A model generated the notes under the pieces. It ran no database searches. It saw only the letters and a list, made by a program, of their open reading frames with translations, and was not told where the DNA came from. This document shows, one piece after another, positions 24,363 to 35,207 of a stretch of 64,000 nucleotides of DNA (within the stretch, counting starts at the first letter, position 1; each line of letters begins with the position of its first letter). The stretch covers positions 376,074-440,073 of the forward strand of contig JAVYML010000002.1 of the NCBI GenBank assembly GCA_038736355.1, in the 5' to 3' direction. This stretch comes from Candidatus Hadarchaeales archaeon (lineage in GTDB: Archaea; Hadarchaeota; Hadarchaeia; Hadarchaeales; WYZ-LMO6). Made by a program: the position numbers and the translations under genes.

Positions 24363-25399
24363 TCCTCACGGCGGATAGGGAAAGGGAGGTGATACGCACC
24401 CTCCTCCTGAAGAGCGGGGCGGGTGAGGAGGAAGCGGAGGACGTGGCGGAGGTATTGACGGAAGGGGATCTCAGGGGTTTCCATTCCCATGGGATGTTGA
24501 GGCTTCCATACATCCTCAGGGCCTTGAGGAGGGGAACCATCCTCCCCAGGGCGAAGGTGAGGGTGGTGAGGGAGAGTCCGGCCACCGCGCTCTTGGACGG
24601 GGGACATGGGTTGGGACACCATGTGGCAAAGAGGGCCATGCTTCTGGCCATCGAGAAGGCTAGGGAGGTGGGGGTGGGGGCGGTGGGGGTATTCAACTCC
24701 AATCATTTCGGTATCGCCGGGTACTATGCGGAGATGGCCATGAGGGAGGGCATGGTTGGGATAGTGGCCACCACCACCGATCCCTTGGTGCACCCCTGGG
24801 GCGGGTGCGAGCCCCTCTTGGGAACCAATGCCCTCGCGGTGGGCATACCCACCCGTCCACCCGTCCTTCTGGACATGGCCATGAGCGTGGCGGCTAGGGG
24901 AAAACTGGTGGAGGCGGCGAAGAAGGGGGAGAGGATACCCGAGGGATGGGCGGTGGATAGGGAGGGAAGACCCACCACGGATCCCGAGGAGGGATTGAAG
25001 GGTGCACTCAGCCCCTTTGGGGGGCCGAAGGGATATGGGTTGGCCTTTGTACTGGAGCTCCTGGCGGGTCCTATGGTCAACGCCGCGGCCGGCAGGAAGG
25101 TCAGGGGAACGCTTGAGCCCGTGGAGGGTTTTTGTACCAAGGGGGATCTGATGATGGTTTTGGATCCCTCTGCCTTCACCGATAGGGAGAGATTCCTGAG
25201 GGAGGCAGAAGAGTTTATTCTGGAAGTGAAAGCCTCCAGGAGGGCCGAGGGTTTTCAGGAGATCCTCCTTCCAGGGGAGCCGGAGTTCAGGAAGAGGGAG
25301 AGGTATCTCAGGGAGGGAATACCCCTTCCGGACGAAATATGGGAGGAAGTGAGGAGCACGGCGAAGGAATTGGGCCTCTGGCCTGAGGAATGGGGTTGA
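24359..25399 (+). CDS. Malate/L-lactate dehydrogenase family (Ldh2-type) NAD(P)-dependent oxidoreductase
   Basis: A 346-residue member of the Ldh2 family, which has a fold unlike classical lactate dehydrogenase and includes malate, sulfolactate, ureidoglycolate and 2,3-diketogulonate oxidoreductases. Seen: DLRGFHSHGMLRLP (catalytic His), NSNHFGIAGYYAEMA (active-site His), PLLGTNALAVGIP, and KGYGLAFVLELLAG in the cofactor region. It overlaps the primase-like gene by ATGA. Which 2-hydroxy acid it oxidises is not evident; archaeal relatives often use malate or (R)-sulfolactate. Confidence 0.88.
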   Translation: MILTADREREVIRTLLLKSGAGEEEAEDVAEVLTEGDLRGFHSHGMLRLPYILRALRRGTILPRAKVRVVRESPATALLDGGHGLGHHVAKRAMLLAIEKAREVGVGAVGVFNSNHFGIAGYYAEMAMREGMVGIVATTTDPLVHPWGGCEPLLGTNALAVGIPTRPPVLLDMAMSVAARGKLVEAAKKGERIPEGWAVDREGRPTTDPEEGLKGALSPFGGPKGYGLAFVLELLAGPMVNAAAGRKVRGTLEPVEGFCTKGDLMMVLDPSAFTDRERFLREAEEFILEVKASRRAEGFQEILLPGEPEFRKRERYLREGIPLPDEIWEEVRSTAKELGLWPEEWG

Positions 25400-26608
25400 T
25401 CAGCCGGTTTTGAGGAGGAGATCCACCACGGGCATGGGTTCTCCGGCAAGGAAACTTATGCACGCACCCCCTCCCGTGCTCACGTGACTCAGCTTGGAGA
25501 GCACCCCTGCCTTTTCGGCGGCGGCCACCATGTGACCTCCTCCCACGATGGTGTAGGCTCCGGAGTCCACCATCGCCCGCAACACCTCCACGGTCCCCTT
25601 CTCGAATTCCTTTTCCTCGAATACTCCCAGCGGACCGTTGGCCACCACCGTTTTCGCCCCCTTTATGATTTCGGAGTACTCCCTGATAGTCCTGCTTCCT
25701 ATGTCCTTGATGGGGGCATTCACGGGAAGGCTGGAAACTTCCACCTCCTCCCTCTTGTTTCCCCTTTCCACGGCAACATCCACCGGGAGCTTGATCTTCC
25801 CCCCATAGGTCGACAGCAACTTCTTTGCCCTCTCCCTTTCCTTCTCGAATCCCTTCTCCCTCAACACTTGAAAGCTGGGTTCTCCCAGGTCTATCCCGGA
25901 GGCGGAGAGGAAGAGCAATGCCACCAGACCCCCAGTCAATACCATGTCGGCAATTCCCTTGGAGAGTACATTTTCGATCATGCTCATGGAGTCCTTCGAT
26001 TTTCCTCCCCCGAGCACGTAGATGCAGGGTCTCTCCGGTTCCCTGGCCCTGCTCAATCCCCTCAGTTCCCTTTCCATCAGCCTCCCGGCGTAGGTGGGAA
26101 GCACGGCCCCAAAGCCCACCAAGGAGGGTTGCCCCCTGTGTGCCGCCCCGAAGGCATCGTTCACGTAAAGGTCGGCGAGGGAGGAGAGTTCCCTCACCAA
26201 AAAAGTCTTGGCCATCTGCTCGGGGGTACCGGTAAGGGACTCCTCAGCGTAGAACCTGACGTTTTCCAGTAAAAGGACCTCTCCTTCCTTCAGTCCCTTT
26301 ATGGCCTCTTTCGCCGAAGGTCCAAGCAAGTCCGGGACATATTTGATGCGCATGCCAAGGATTTCTTCCATCCTTTTCGCATGTTTTTCCAACCTGGAGA
26401 AGTCCTCATCCCCGGGCCTGCCCTGATGGGCCAGGACCACCACCTTCGCCCCTTTTCCCGCCAGTTCCTTGATGGTGGGAGCACACTCCCTTATCCTGGA
26501 GTCTTCCAGGATTTCTCCAGTTTTGGGATCCAGGGGGGAATTGATGTCCACCCTGAGGAGAACGGTTTTACCCTTCACTTCTACCCGATCCAGGGTGGGG
26601 AGCGACAT
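25400..26608 (-). CDS. pgk: Phosphoglycerate kinase
   Basis: About 402 residues with VLLRVDINSPLDP (N-terminal substrate loop), VVVLAHQGRPGDEDFSRLEKH, LLENVRFYAEE, YVNDAFGAAHRGQPSLVGF, and IVGGGHMVAAAEKAG plus STGGGACISFLAGE at the nucleotide site. It converts 1,3-bisphosphoglycerate and ADP to 3-phosphoglycerate and ATP, or the reverse in gluconeogenesis. Start ATG 26608 follows an AAGGAG site contained in the end of gap; the gap stop is 1 base before the pgk ATG. Archaeal-type sequence. Confidence 0.97.
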   Translation of the reverse strand: MSLPTLDRVEVKGKTVLLRVDINSPLDPKTGEILEDSRIRECAPTIKELAGKGAKVVVLAHQGRPGDEDFSRLEKHAKRMEEILGMRIKYVPDLLGPSAKEAIKGLKEGEVLLLENVRFYAEESLTGTPEQMAKTFLVRELSSLADLYVNDAFGAAHRGQPSLVGFGAVLPTYAGRLMERELRGLSRAREPERPCIYVLGGGKSKDSMSMIENVLSKGIADMVLTGGLVALLFLSASGIDLGEPSFQVLREKGFEKERERAKKLLSTYGGKIKLPVDVAVERGNKREEVEVSSLPVNAPIKDIGSRTIREYSEIIKGAKTVVANGPLGVFEEKEFEKGTVEVLRAMVDSGAYTIVGGGHMVAAAEKAGVLSKLSHVSTGGGACISFLAGEPMPVVDLLLKTG

Positions 26609-26609
26609 T

Positions 26610-29494
<2,885 letters not shown>

Positions 29495-29501
29495 GAAACT
29501 G

Positions 29502-29912
29502 GTGAAGCTGGGACTGGTGGCCAGCGAGTTCTCTTGGGATGTGGTGGGTCCCATGGTGGAGTTTGCGAAGAGGCACATAGAGTTCTTGGGAGCGACGCTG
29601 GAGAGGGAAGTGCTGGTTCCTGGGGTCTGGGAAATACCAGTGGCCGTGAAGAAGCTGCTTTCCGAGGGAAAGGTGGATGCCGTGGTGACGCTGGGGGCTG
29701 TGATAGAGGGAGAAACCGAACACGATGAGGTGATCATGCAGCAGACCACTAGGAAACTGATGGATTTGGCCCTGGAGTACGGCAAACCCGTGGCTTTGGG
29801 CATCTCAGGGCCAGGCATGACCAGACTCCAAGCGCTGGACAGGGTGAATGAGTACGCTAGGAGAGCGGTGGAGAGTGCGGTCAAAACGGCGAAAAGGCTG
29901 GGAATCGGCTGA
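29502..29912 (+). CDS. ribH: 6,7-dimethyl-8-ribityllumazine synthase
   Basis: Condenses dihydroxybutanone phosphate with the ribitylaminopyrimidine. The 136-residue chain has the typical FSWDVVGPMVEFAKRHIE, VPGVWEIPVAVKKLLSEG, VVTLGAVIEGETEHDEVIMQQ and PVALGISGPGMTRLQALDRV. GTG 29502 lies behind a strong AAGGAGGTGAG site. The next gene, arfB, starts 7 bases after its stop. Such proteins assemble as pentamers or 60-mers. Confidence 0.96.
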   Translation: MKLGLVASEFSWDVVGPMVEFAKRHIEFLGATLEREVLVPGVWEIPVAVKKLLSEGKVDAVVTLGAVIEGETEHDEVIMQQTTRKLMDLALEYGKPVALGISGPGMTRLQALDRVNEYARRAVESAVKTAKRLGIG

Positions 29913-29919
29913 AGGCCGG

Positions 29920-30567
29920 GTGGGGATACTGGCTTTGGGTTCCCACCAGGAGAGACATGGAGCTGTGCTTCCCCCAGATACCGATGCCAAGCTGGCAGCC
30001 CATGTGGCCTTAGAAGCGGCCAAGAGGAGCGGTGCCAAATTCTTGGGGATCCTCCTCACCTCCTACGAGCTTCCCCTCATAAGGACGGGAAAACACCACT
30101 CCCTGAAGAAGGTGATGGGGGAACTGTGTAGGAGGCTGGGGGAGGCCAAGGAAGTTCTGGGAGTGAAGGCCGTGGTGCTCGTGAACGCCCATGGAGGAAA
30201 TAAGCCCCTCAGGGAACACCTACACAAGCTGGAGAAGAGGATGGGGGTGAGGTTAGCTTTCACCACCCTTCTGGTCGACCTCGAAGGGCCACACGCTGGA
30301 ACGGGGGAAGTAAGCGCGGCTGCTGCTGCTGGATTGGCCGACCTTTCGAGGCTGGATGAGCACTTGGATTTCCAGAAGTATCCGGAGGTGGGTTTCGTGG
30401 GGATGGAGAGGGTACGCAGGAAATACACATGGGCGGAGAGGCATGCTAGGGAAGTTATGGAAAGGGGAGTGAAGGCGGATCTGGAGCTGGGAAGGAAAAT
30501 CTTGGAAGGGGCGGTGGAGGAGGCGGTAGGGGAGGTGAGGAGATTGGTTTCCGAGCTAGGGGGTTGA
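29920..30567 (+). CDS. arfB: FAPy deformylase (creatininase family), riboflavin/F420 pathway
   Basis: Creatininase-fold metal hydrolase matching ArfB, which deformylates the product of archaeal GTP cyclohydrolase III-type chemistry in riboflavin and F420 synthesis. Seen: GILALGSHQERHGAVLPPDTDAKLA (E, H and D metal ligands), LVNAHGGNKPLREHLHKLE and GPHAGTGEVSAAAAAG. It closes the riboflavin operon, which strengthens the assignment over creatininase itself. GTG 29920 is the most probable start; the open frame extends back to 29848 within ribH. About 215 residues. Overlaps the convergent DUF357 gene by 12 bases. Confidence 0.87.
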   Translation: MGILALGSHQERHGAVLPPDTDAKLAAHVALEAAKRSGAKFLGILLTSYELPLIRTGKHHSLKKVMGELCRRLGEAKEVLGVKAVVLVNAHGGNKPLREHLHKLEKRMGVRLAFTTLLVDLEGPHAGTGEVSAAAAAGLADLSRLDEHLDFQKYPEVGFVGMERVRRKYTWAERHAREVMERGVKADLELGRKILEGAVEEAVGEVRRLVSELGG

Positions 30568-30801
30568 GAGACAACCGAACTCCTTCCCCATTTCCAACAG
30601 GGCCCAAGCCCAAACCAAACATTCGAAACTCTTCACGAGGGAACGGGAGCGGAAGTGGAGAGAATCCTGGTAATAAGCTTTGATGTTTTCCAGCAGTTTT
30701 TCTCCCCTCCTATCCAAAGATTTTACACCCTTAAGGGCCTCCTCCAGTTTCTTCGACCAGACCTCTATCTCCGTTCGCAGTTCTTCCTCTAGGTCCTTCA
30801 C
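30556..30801 (-). CDS. DUF357 family small helical protein
   Basis: An 81-residue, highly charged protein of alternating helices: VKDLEEELRTEIEVWSKKLE, LLENIKAYYQDSLHFRSRSL and VKSFECLVWAWALLEMGKEF, the three-helix layout of DUF357. Its GTG start overlaps the dphB stop (GTGA), and this pairing with diphthine synthase is common in archaea. Function unknown; the family has been suggested to bind RNA or act near translation, but nothing here proves that. Confidence 0.83.
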   Translation of the reverse strand: MKDLEEELRTEIEVWSKKLEEALKGVKSLDRRGEKLLENIKAYYQDSLHFRSRSLVKSFECLVWAWALLEMGKEFGCLSTP

Positions 30802-31568
30802 AATTCCGCCCCCGCCAGGATTCTCAGGGCTTCTTCCTCCAAGAAATGCAGTTTTCCCGGGACCACCAGCGCGTGGGGTGGAGGTCCAAAGTCCTCCTCC
30901 CTCAACTTCTTCACCCTCCCTGCCTTGACCCTGCCGTCGGGGCATCCGGCGCGGGCCAGGACCACCACCAGGGTCTCCGGGGTGAAAACTCCCCTTCCCA
31001 TCCTAGCTTCCAGCTCCAGCATGATCTCCATTCCTTCTTTCGCCGTCATGTACCTCTTTTCCTCCGCCCTGAGATCCAGCAGGAGGAGGGTATGGAGTCC
31101 CCTCGCCAAATTCTCGACCAAGGTATCGTAGGGGACTGTAGAAGGATGATCCCGGAAGGGTATGGTGGCAGAGCGGCCGAACTTGTAGCTCTGCAAACCC
31201 GTTAGGCCAGGCGCGGCAGAAAGGATGGAAGAGGAAGGGACCACCAGAGTGGGAATTCCCCTTTTTTCGGCCCTGAGCCTGAGATCCACGTGGGTAGTGG
31301 CCACCATGGAGTCCCCCGGAACCAGCAGGACCACCTTCCCCTTTCTTGCCCTTTCCAAGATTTCCTCAGGATTTTCCTCCAGGGTTTGGCGGTCCACCAC
31401 TTTTATGGGTTTTCCCACCCATCCTTCCAGTTCCTTGAGGTCAAGTTCGGGGAGGAGGCTGGTATAGTGCTCCATGTAAACCCAGTCAGAATCCTTGGCG
31501 AGTTCCAATCCACGTAGGGGAAGACCCTTGTGGCTGCAGAGACCCAGTCCTACGAAGATGAGCATCAT
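30798..31568 (-). CDS. dphB: Diphthine synthase
   Basis: SAM-dependent methyltransferase that trimethylates the modified histidine of elongation factor 2 on the way to diphthamide. The tetrapyrrole-methylase-like fold shows MMLIFVGLGLCSHKGLPLRG, VVLLVPGDSMVATTHVDLRL, VVPSSSILSAAPGLTGLQSYKFG and DLRAEEKRYMTAKEGMEIML. About 256 residues. The start at 31568 lies 50 bases from the divergent PIN-domain gene. DUF357 is co-transcribed downstream. Confidence 0.95.
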   Translation of the reverse strand: MMLIFVGLGLCSHKGLPLRGLELAKDSDWVYMEHYTSLLPELDLKELEGWVGKPIKVVDRQTLEENPEEILERARKGKVVLLVPGDSMVATTHVDLRLRAEKRGIPTLVVPSSSILSAAPGLTGLQSYKFGRSATIPFRDHPSTVPYDTLVENLARGLHTLLLLDLRAEEKRYMTAKEGMEIMLELEARMGRGVFTPETLVVVLARAGCPDGRVKAGRVKKLREEDFGPPPHALVVPGKLHFLEEEALRILAGAEL

Positions 31569-31617
31569 TTTTTTAAGGAATCCCTTCTTTTTTTTATTGA
31601 GAAGGTCTCCCAGAGTG

Positions 31618-32028
31618 ATGGGATTGAAGTACTTGAAGGTAATAGCGGATACTAGTTTCTTAATGATACCTGGAACCTTTGGGGTAGATATCATTAGCGA
31701 ACTCAACAGGCTCCTGGAAAGGAGATATAAGCTCCTCATCCCCTCTCCCGTCTTGAAGGAACTGGAATATTTGGCTAAGAAGGGAACCCCGAGCGAGAGA
31801 TCTTCAGCTAGGATGGGTATGGTTTTGGCGGAGCAGGGAGAAATCGTGGAGTGGGAGGGAGAGGATGCCGACGAGGCCATCCTAAAGCTGGTCCAGAAGG
31901 AAGGAGTAAAGGGATGTGTGGTGGGCACCAACGACAGGGCCCTTCAGAAGAAACTGGAAAAGATAGGAGTACCAGTGGCCCGTTTGAGGCATCGTTCCTA
32001 TCTGATGTTGACCAAAGATTTGGAATGA
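31618..32028 (+). CDS. PIN-domain ribonuclease, Fcf1/Utp24-like archaeal family
   Basis: A 136-residue PIN protein: KVIADTSFLMIPGTFGVDII (first acidic residue), IPSPVLKELEYLAKKG, and VVGTNDRALQKKLEKIGVPVARLRHRSYL (last acids). This arrangement matches the archaeal COG1412 group related to eukaryotic Fcf1, thought to process rRNA, rather than VapC toxins, and there is no antitoxin gene beside it. ATG 31618 is preferred, with GTG 31615 equally in frame. The next gene is rpo7. Confidence 0.85.
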   Translation: MGLKYLKVIADTSFLMIPGTFGVDIISELNRLLERRYKLLIPSPVLKELEYLAKKGTPSERSSARMGMVLAEQGEIVEWEGEDADEAILKLVQKEGVKGCVVGTNDRALQKKLEKIGVPVARLRHRSYLMLTKDLE

Positions 32029-32104
32029 AATTTTCATATTTTGAGAAAAAGCAACCTTTTAATAGACTCTCCGATGAGGATGATTAGGCTTTCGACAAGG
32101 AGGA

Positions 32105-32662
32105 ATGAACTTGCACTGGAGGGTGACTTTAAAGGACACGGTTAGGGTTCCTCCCCATCGGTTCGGCGAACCACTCGAGAAAGTAGTGGCGGAAATCCTC
32201 CAGCAGACCTATGAGGGTGTAATAGACAAGGATGTTGGAATGGTGGTGGCCATTACGGATGTGAAGGAGATAGGGGTGGGGAGGATAATAATGGGGGATG
32301 GGGCGAGCTATCACGACGTAGTTTTTGAGGCCCTTACCTACCGCCCCGAGCTAAACGAAGTGGTATTGGGGGAGGTGGTGGAGGTGGTAAGTTTCGGGAG
32401 TTTCGTGAGGGTGGGACCTTTGGATGCTCTCCTTCACATCTCCCAAGTGATGGACGATTACGTATCCTACGATGAGAAGAAGGGAGCCCTAGTGGGAAAA
32501 GAGACGGGGAAAACGCTGAAGGAGGGAGATAGGGTTAGGGCCAGGGTAGTATCGGTGAGTTTGAAGAGGGATTACAGGGGAAAGATTGGACTGACCATGA
32601 GACAGCCTGGGCTGGGCAAGCTGGAGTGGCTGGCAGAAGGGAAAAAGGAGGGTAAGAAGTGA
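32105..32662 (+). CDS. rpoE1: DNA-directed RNA polymerase subunit Rpo7 (E')
   Basis: Stalk subunit Rpo7 (homologue of eukaryotic Rpb7). It begins WRVTLKDTVRVPPHRFGEPLEK, followed by the N-terminal RNP-like domain, and then an S1/OB fold: VLGEVVEVVSFGSFVRVGPLDALLHISQV and DRVRARVVSVSLKRDYRGKIGLTMRQPGLG. 185 residues, as usual. Partners Rpo4 to bind nascent RNA and help open the promoter. It overlaps spt4 by 4 bases. A TATA-like CTTTTAATAG lies upstream near 32055-32064. Confidence 0.97.
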   Translation: MNLHWRVTLKDTVRVPPHRFGEPLEKVVAEILQQTYEGVIDKDVGMVVAITDVKEIGVGRIIMGDGASYHDVVFEALTYRPELNEVVLGEVVEVVSFGSFVRVGPLDALLHISQVMDDYVSYDEKKGALVGKETGKTLKEGDRVRARVVSVSLKRDYRGKIGLTMRQPGLGKLEWLAEGKKEGKK

Positions 32663-32847
32663 AGGAGTTGGCTTGCAAGAAGTGCCACAGGATAGTGAGC
32701 AAGGAAGAGGTTTGTCCCGTTTGTAAGGGGACTTCCTTCTCAGCCGAGTGGAAGGGATACGTGGTGGTGAGGGATCCCGAAAAATCACAGATAGCCAAAG
32801 CCCTGAAGATAACGCAAGAAGGTAGTTATGCTTTGAGGGTCCGCTGA
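32659..32847 (+). CDS. spt4: Transcription elongation factor Spt4 (RpoE'')
   Basis: A 62-residue zinc protein: ACKKCHRIV and CPVCKGTSF provide the four cysteines, then WKGYVVVRDPEKSQIAKAL. Spt4 pairs with Spt5 and holds the polymerase clamp closed during elongation. GTG start within the stop of rpo7 (GTGA), the standard archaeal operon arrangement. Confidence 0.96.
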   Translation: MKELACKKCHRIVSKEEVCPVCKGTSFSAEWKGYVVVRDPEKSQIAKALKITQEGSYALRVR

Positions 32848-32857
32848 ATTTATTTAT
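32848..32857 (+). promoter_or_regulatory. TATA box of the FBP aldolase/phosphatase gene
   Basis: ATTTATTTAT directly after the spt4 stop codon and about 26 bases before ATG 32878, giving a nearly leaderless transcript separate from the rpo7-spt4 operon. Confidence 0.55.
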
Positions 32858-32877
32858 GGGCGGAATAAAAGAGAAAG

Positions 32878-33996
32878 ATGGCCAAGACGACCGTATCGGT
32901 GATTAAGGCGGATGTCGGTTCGCTGGTGGGACACCACACGGTGCCCGAACCCCTCTTGAAGATAGCCAGGGAGGAACTGAAGAAGGCGAAGGAGACGGGC
33001 TTGATCAACAGTTATTATGTGTTCAATGCAGGGGACGATCTGGAGCTTCTCATGGTGCACCGAAAGGGGGAGGACAACCCGGAGATCCATGGCTTGGCCT
33101 GGGAAACCTTCAAAAAGGCGGCGGAGAAATCGAGGAGCCTAAAGCTCTATGCGGCAGGGCAGGATATCCTGAAGACGGCTTTCAGTGGTAACGTTAAGGG
33201 AATGGGGCCAGGAGTGGCCGAAATGGAATTTGAAGAGCGCCCTTCCGATCCCGTGTTGGTGCTGGCTATGGACAAGACGGAGCCCGGAGCCTTCAACTAT
33301 CCTCTCTTCAAGGCCTTTGCCGACCCCTTCAACACAGCGGGATTGATCATAGACCCAGCGATGGTTGGAGGCTTCAAGTTTGAGGTATTCGATCTCATAG
33401 AGAGCAAGAAGATCGTGTTGAAGTGTCCGGAGGAAATGTACGAGCTCTTGGCTCTGATAGGAAGCCCGGGCAGGTATGTGGTTTCCAGGATTTGGAGGGC
33501 CTCCGATGACATGGTTTGCGCTTCCACGAGCACCACCAGGCTTTCCCTGATTGCGGGTAAGTATGTGGGCAAGGACGACCCGGTATGTGTGGTGAGGGCC
33601 CAGCATGGTCTGCCAGCAGTGGGAGAGATTTTGGCACCCTTCATGCACAGCTACTTTGTGGAGGGATGGATGAGGGGAAGCCACTGGGGACCTCTCATGC
33701 CGGTGGGTTTGAAGGATTCCAGATGCACGGTCTTCGATGGGCCGCCCAGATTGGTGGGATTGGGGTTCCAAATATGCGATGGGGCTATAGCCACTGACGA
33801 CTCGGGTAATCCTATGGTGGTGGATCTCTTCGAAGATGTGGCCTTCGACTTGGCGAGAAGGGAGGCAATGGAGTATATGGCAGTGCTGAGGAGGATGGGG
33901 GAGTTCGAGCCTGCTCGCCTAGCACATGATGCCATGGAATACACCACCCTACCGAAAGTTTTGGAGAAACTGAAGGACAGGTTCAAGTCCGTTTAA
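32878..33996 (+). CDS. fbp: Fructose-1,6-bisphosphate aldolase/phosphatase (bifunctional, archaeal)
   Basis: A 372-residue enzyme that condenses triose phosphates and dephosphorylates the product to fructose 6-phosphate, making gluconeogenesis one-directional. TVSVIKADVGSLVGHHTVPEP opens the chain, with LLMVHRKGEDNPEIHGLAWETF, GPGVAEMEFEERPSDPVLVLAMDKTEPGAFNYPL, and RGSHWGPLMPVG. Several acidic residues in these segments bind Mg2+; a Lys and Tyr carry the aldolase step. Found mainly in archaea and deep-branching thermophilic bacteria. With GAPDH and PGK nearby, sugar phosphate synthesis from C3 units is well supported. Confidence 0.96.
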   Translation: MAKTTVSVIKADVGSLVGHHTVPEPLLKIAREELKKAKETGLINSYYVFNAGDDLELLMVHRKGEDNPEIHGLAWETFKKAAEKSRSLKLYAAGQDILKTAFSGNVKGMGPGVAEMEFEERPSDPVLVLAMDKTEPGAFNYPLFKAFADPFNTAGLIIDPAMVGGFKFEVFDLIESKKIVLKCPEEMYELLALIGSPGRYVVSRIWRASDDMVCASTSTTRLSLIAGKYVGKDDPVCVVRAQHGLPAVGEILAPFMHSYFVEGWMRGSHWGPLMPVGLKDSRCTVFDGPPRLVGLGFQICDGAIATDDSGNPMVVDLFEDVAFDLARREAMEYMAVLRRMGEFEPARLAHDAMEYTTLPKVLEKLKDRFKSV

Positions 33997-34000
33997 AGGT

Positions 34001-34561
34001 TCATTGGAAATGGCCGAAGAGGAGGGAGGCGAAGAGCCCAGCTACGAGAGAGAAACCCAGCACGAGGGGTAGAGGGGAAAGGGTAGAGGATCCCTCACCG
34101 GGACGAACGGGTTTGCCCATGAGCCTGTATCTAAGATAGGTAGCCCTTGAGGTACCGAGGTGAGAGGCCCACATGCAGAGCGGGAGGTTGATGGAAAGAA
34201 CGAGGAGGATGAAGAGAACGGAAAAAAGCGAGGGAGGGGAGAGCTGGGGGAAGGAAAGCTCCGAGAGGGAGACTTCCAAGGCCCTTATGAGGATACCCCC
34301 ATCATAAGTTCCCCGCAGGAAGAGGAGAAAGGGAGCACTGGCTCCGAAGAAAAGTTGGGAAAATAGGTAGAAAGAGAGGGGGGTCAGGGTGAAGAAGAGG
34401 AGGGGTTCCCACCACCCTCCCATTTCGGAAGGTAAGGGAATGTCCATGATCAAGCTGAGCTCCCTCGAGAGATCTTTTCCCATCCAATAACCGCAAGAAA
34501 CCCCTGCCACCCAACCCGCCAGGATCAAGAACCAGAAAAGCTGGTCGAGGAGCTTTTCCAT
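34001..34561 (-). CDS. Predicted membrane protein, function unknown
   Basis: A 186-residue protein with about four to five hydrophobic segments, including FWFLILAGWVAGVSCGYWMG, LLFFTLTPLSFYLFSQLFF, LFILLVLSINLPLCMWASHLG and LPLVLGFSLVAGLFASLLFG. The stretch INLPLCMWASHLGTSRATYLRYRLMGKPV looks like a conserved loop after a helix in SpoIIM/DUF95-type proteins, but I would not assign that family firmly. It ends 5 bases after the convergent FBP aldolase/phosphatase gene. Confidence 0.6.
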   Translation of the reverse strand: MEKLLDQLFWFLILAGWVAGVSCGYWMGKDLSRELSLIMDIPLPSEMGGWWEPLLFFTLTPLSFYLFSQLFFGASAPFLLFLRGTYDGGILIRALEVSLSELSFPQLSPPSLFSVLFILLVLSINLPLCMWASHLGTSRATYLRYRLMGKPVRPGEGSSTLSPLPLVLGFSLVAGLFASLLFGHFQ

Positions 34562-34610
34562 TTTCTCCCACTTGGATGGGCTGGGTCCTCTTTATTTGGA
34601 AGGAAATCCC

Positions 34611-34823
34611 TCAAAGGGTTTTTTGATATTCCCTTTTGGCAATGGCAATGGTTTTGCTCAGATAGCCCATACGCATTTCGTTCTTTTCGTTTTTCTCGGC
34701 TTCCTGTTGGGCGGGTGGGGGGATAAGGAACCTTCTTTCCAACATTTCCAAACGTTTTTCCAACTCGTCCAAACGTCTGCTTAAGGAGGAGAGTTTCAGT
34801 TCCAGCTCGGAAAGCTTTTCCAC
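34611..34823 (-). CDS. Small coiled-coil protein, function unknown
   Basis: A 70-residue protein. Residues 1-33 are a regular heptad coiled coil (LSELELKLSSLSRRLDELEK), followed by a polar linker and a basic C-terminus (TIAIAKREYQKTL). GTG start at 34823 with AT-rich sequence upstream. It lies between the unknown membrane protein and a winged-helix gene on the same strand. It could act as an adapter for one of them, but that is a guess. Confidence 0.5.
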   Translation of the reverse strand: MEKLSELELKLSSLSRRLDELEKRLEMLERRFLIPPPAQQEAEKNEKNEMRMGYLSKTIAIAKREYQKTL

Positions 34824-34845
34824 GATTATGTTTGGAATTTTGAGG

Positions 34846-35115
34846 TTAATAATAGATAGTGTCCGGGAAGCGCTCGTTTATTACCCAGACCGAGCTTCTT
34901 CCCACCTTTAAACACTTGATCCTTCCCCATCCCTCCAGTCTTTTCAGGAGGGGCTGGATGGTGGCTGGCTTGCATCCTAGGATCTCGGCTAGGTCCTTGG
35001 CCCTTAGGTTACCGTATCTACGCAGAAGGTACTCCAGGATTTCCAACCTGGCCATGGTTATCCAGTCTTCTTCTTCCTCTTCTTCCTCTTCTTCCAGTAT
35101 TTCGGGGAATTCCAT
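34846..35115 (-). CDS. Winged-helix DNA-binding protein with acidic N-terminal run
   Basis: 89 residues. After MEFPEILEEEEEEEEEDWIT, an unusual run of acidic residues, comes a winged helix: ARLEILEYLLRRYGNLRAKDLAEIL, then the recognition helix CKPATIQPLLKRLEGWGRI and a wing with SVWVINERFP. Likely a transcription regulator; no sensor domain is visible. The acidic run could mimic DNA and block it or bind the polymerase. An alternative start at MARLEI would drop the acidic part. Confidence 0.65.
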   Translation of the reverse strand: MEFPEILEEEEEEEEEDWITMARLEILEYLLRRYGNLRAKDLAEILGCKPATIQPLLKRLEGWGRIKCLKVGRSSVWVINERFPDTIYY

Positions 35116-35175
35116 CTTTTTTCTTTATTTTTCGCACATTTTAAATTCTATTCTCGGGAGGGCCTCACCCTTAGA

Positions 35176-35186
35176 AGGTATTTAGG
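35176..35186 (+). promoter_or_regulatory. TATA box of the exported protein/desulfoferrodoxin operon
   Basis: AGGTATTTAGG, centred about 27 bases before ATG 35208. The four following genes on this strand (to 36780) overlap by a few bases and are likely one transcript. Confidence 0.5.
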
Positions 35187-35207
35187 AAGAAAGGAAAAGG
35201 GGAAGCG

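Noticed and set aside
31618-32028. VapC-type toxin-antitoxin pair
   Set aside because: The PIN protein is of the Fcf1-like archaeal type and no antitoxin-sized gene precedes it.
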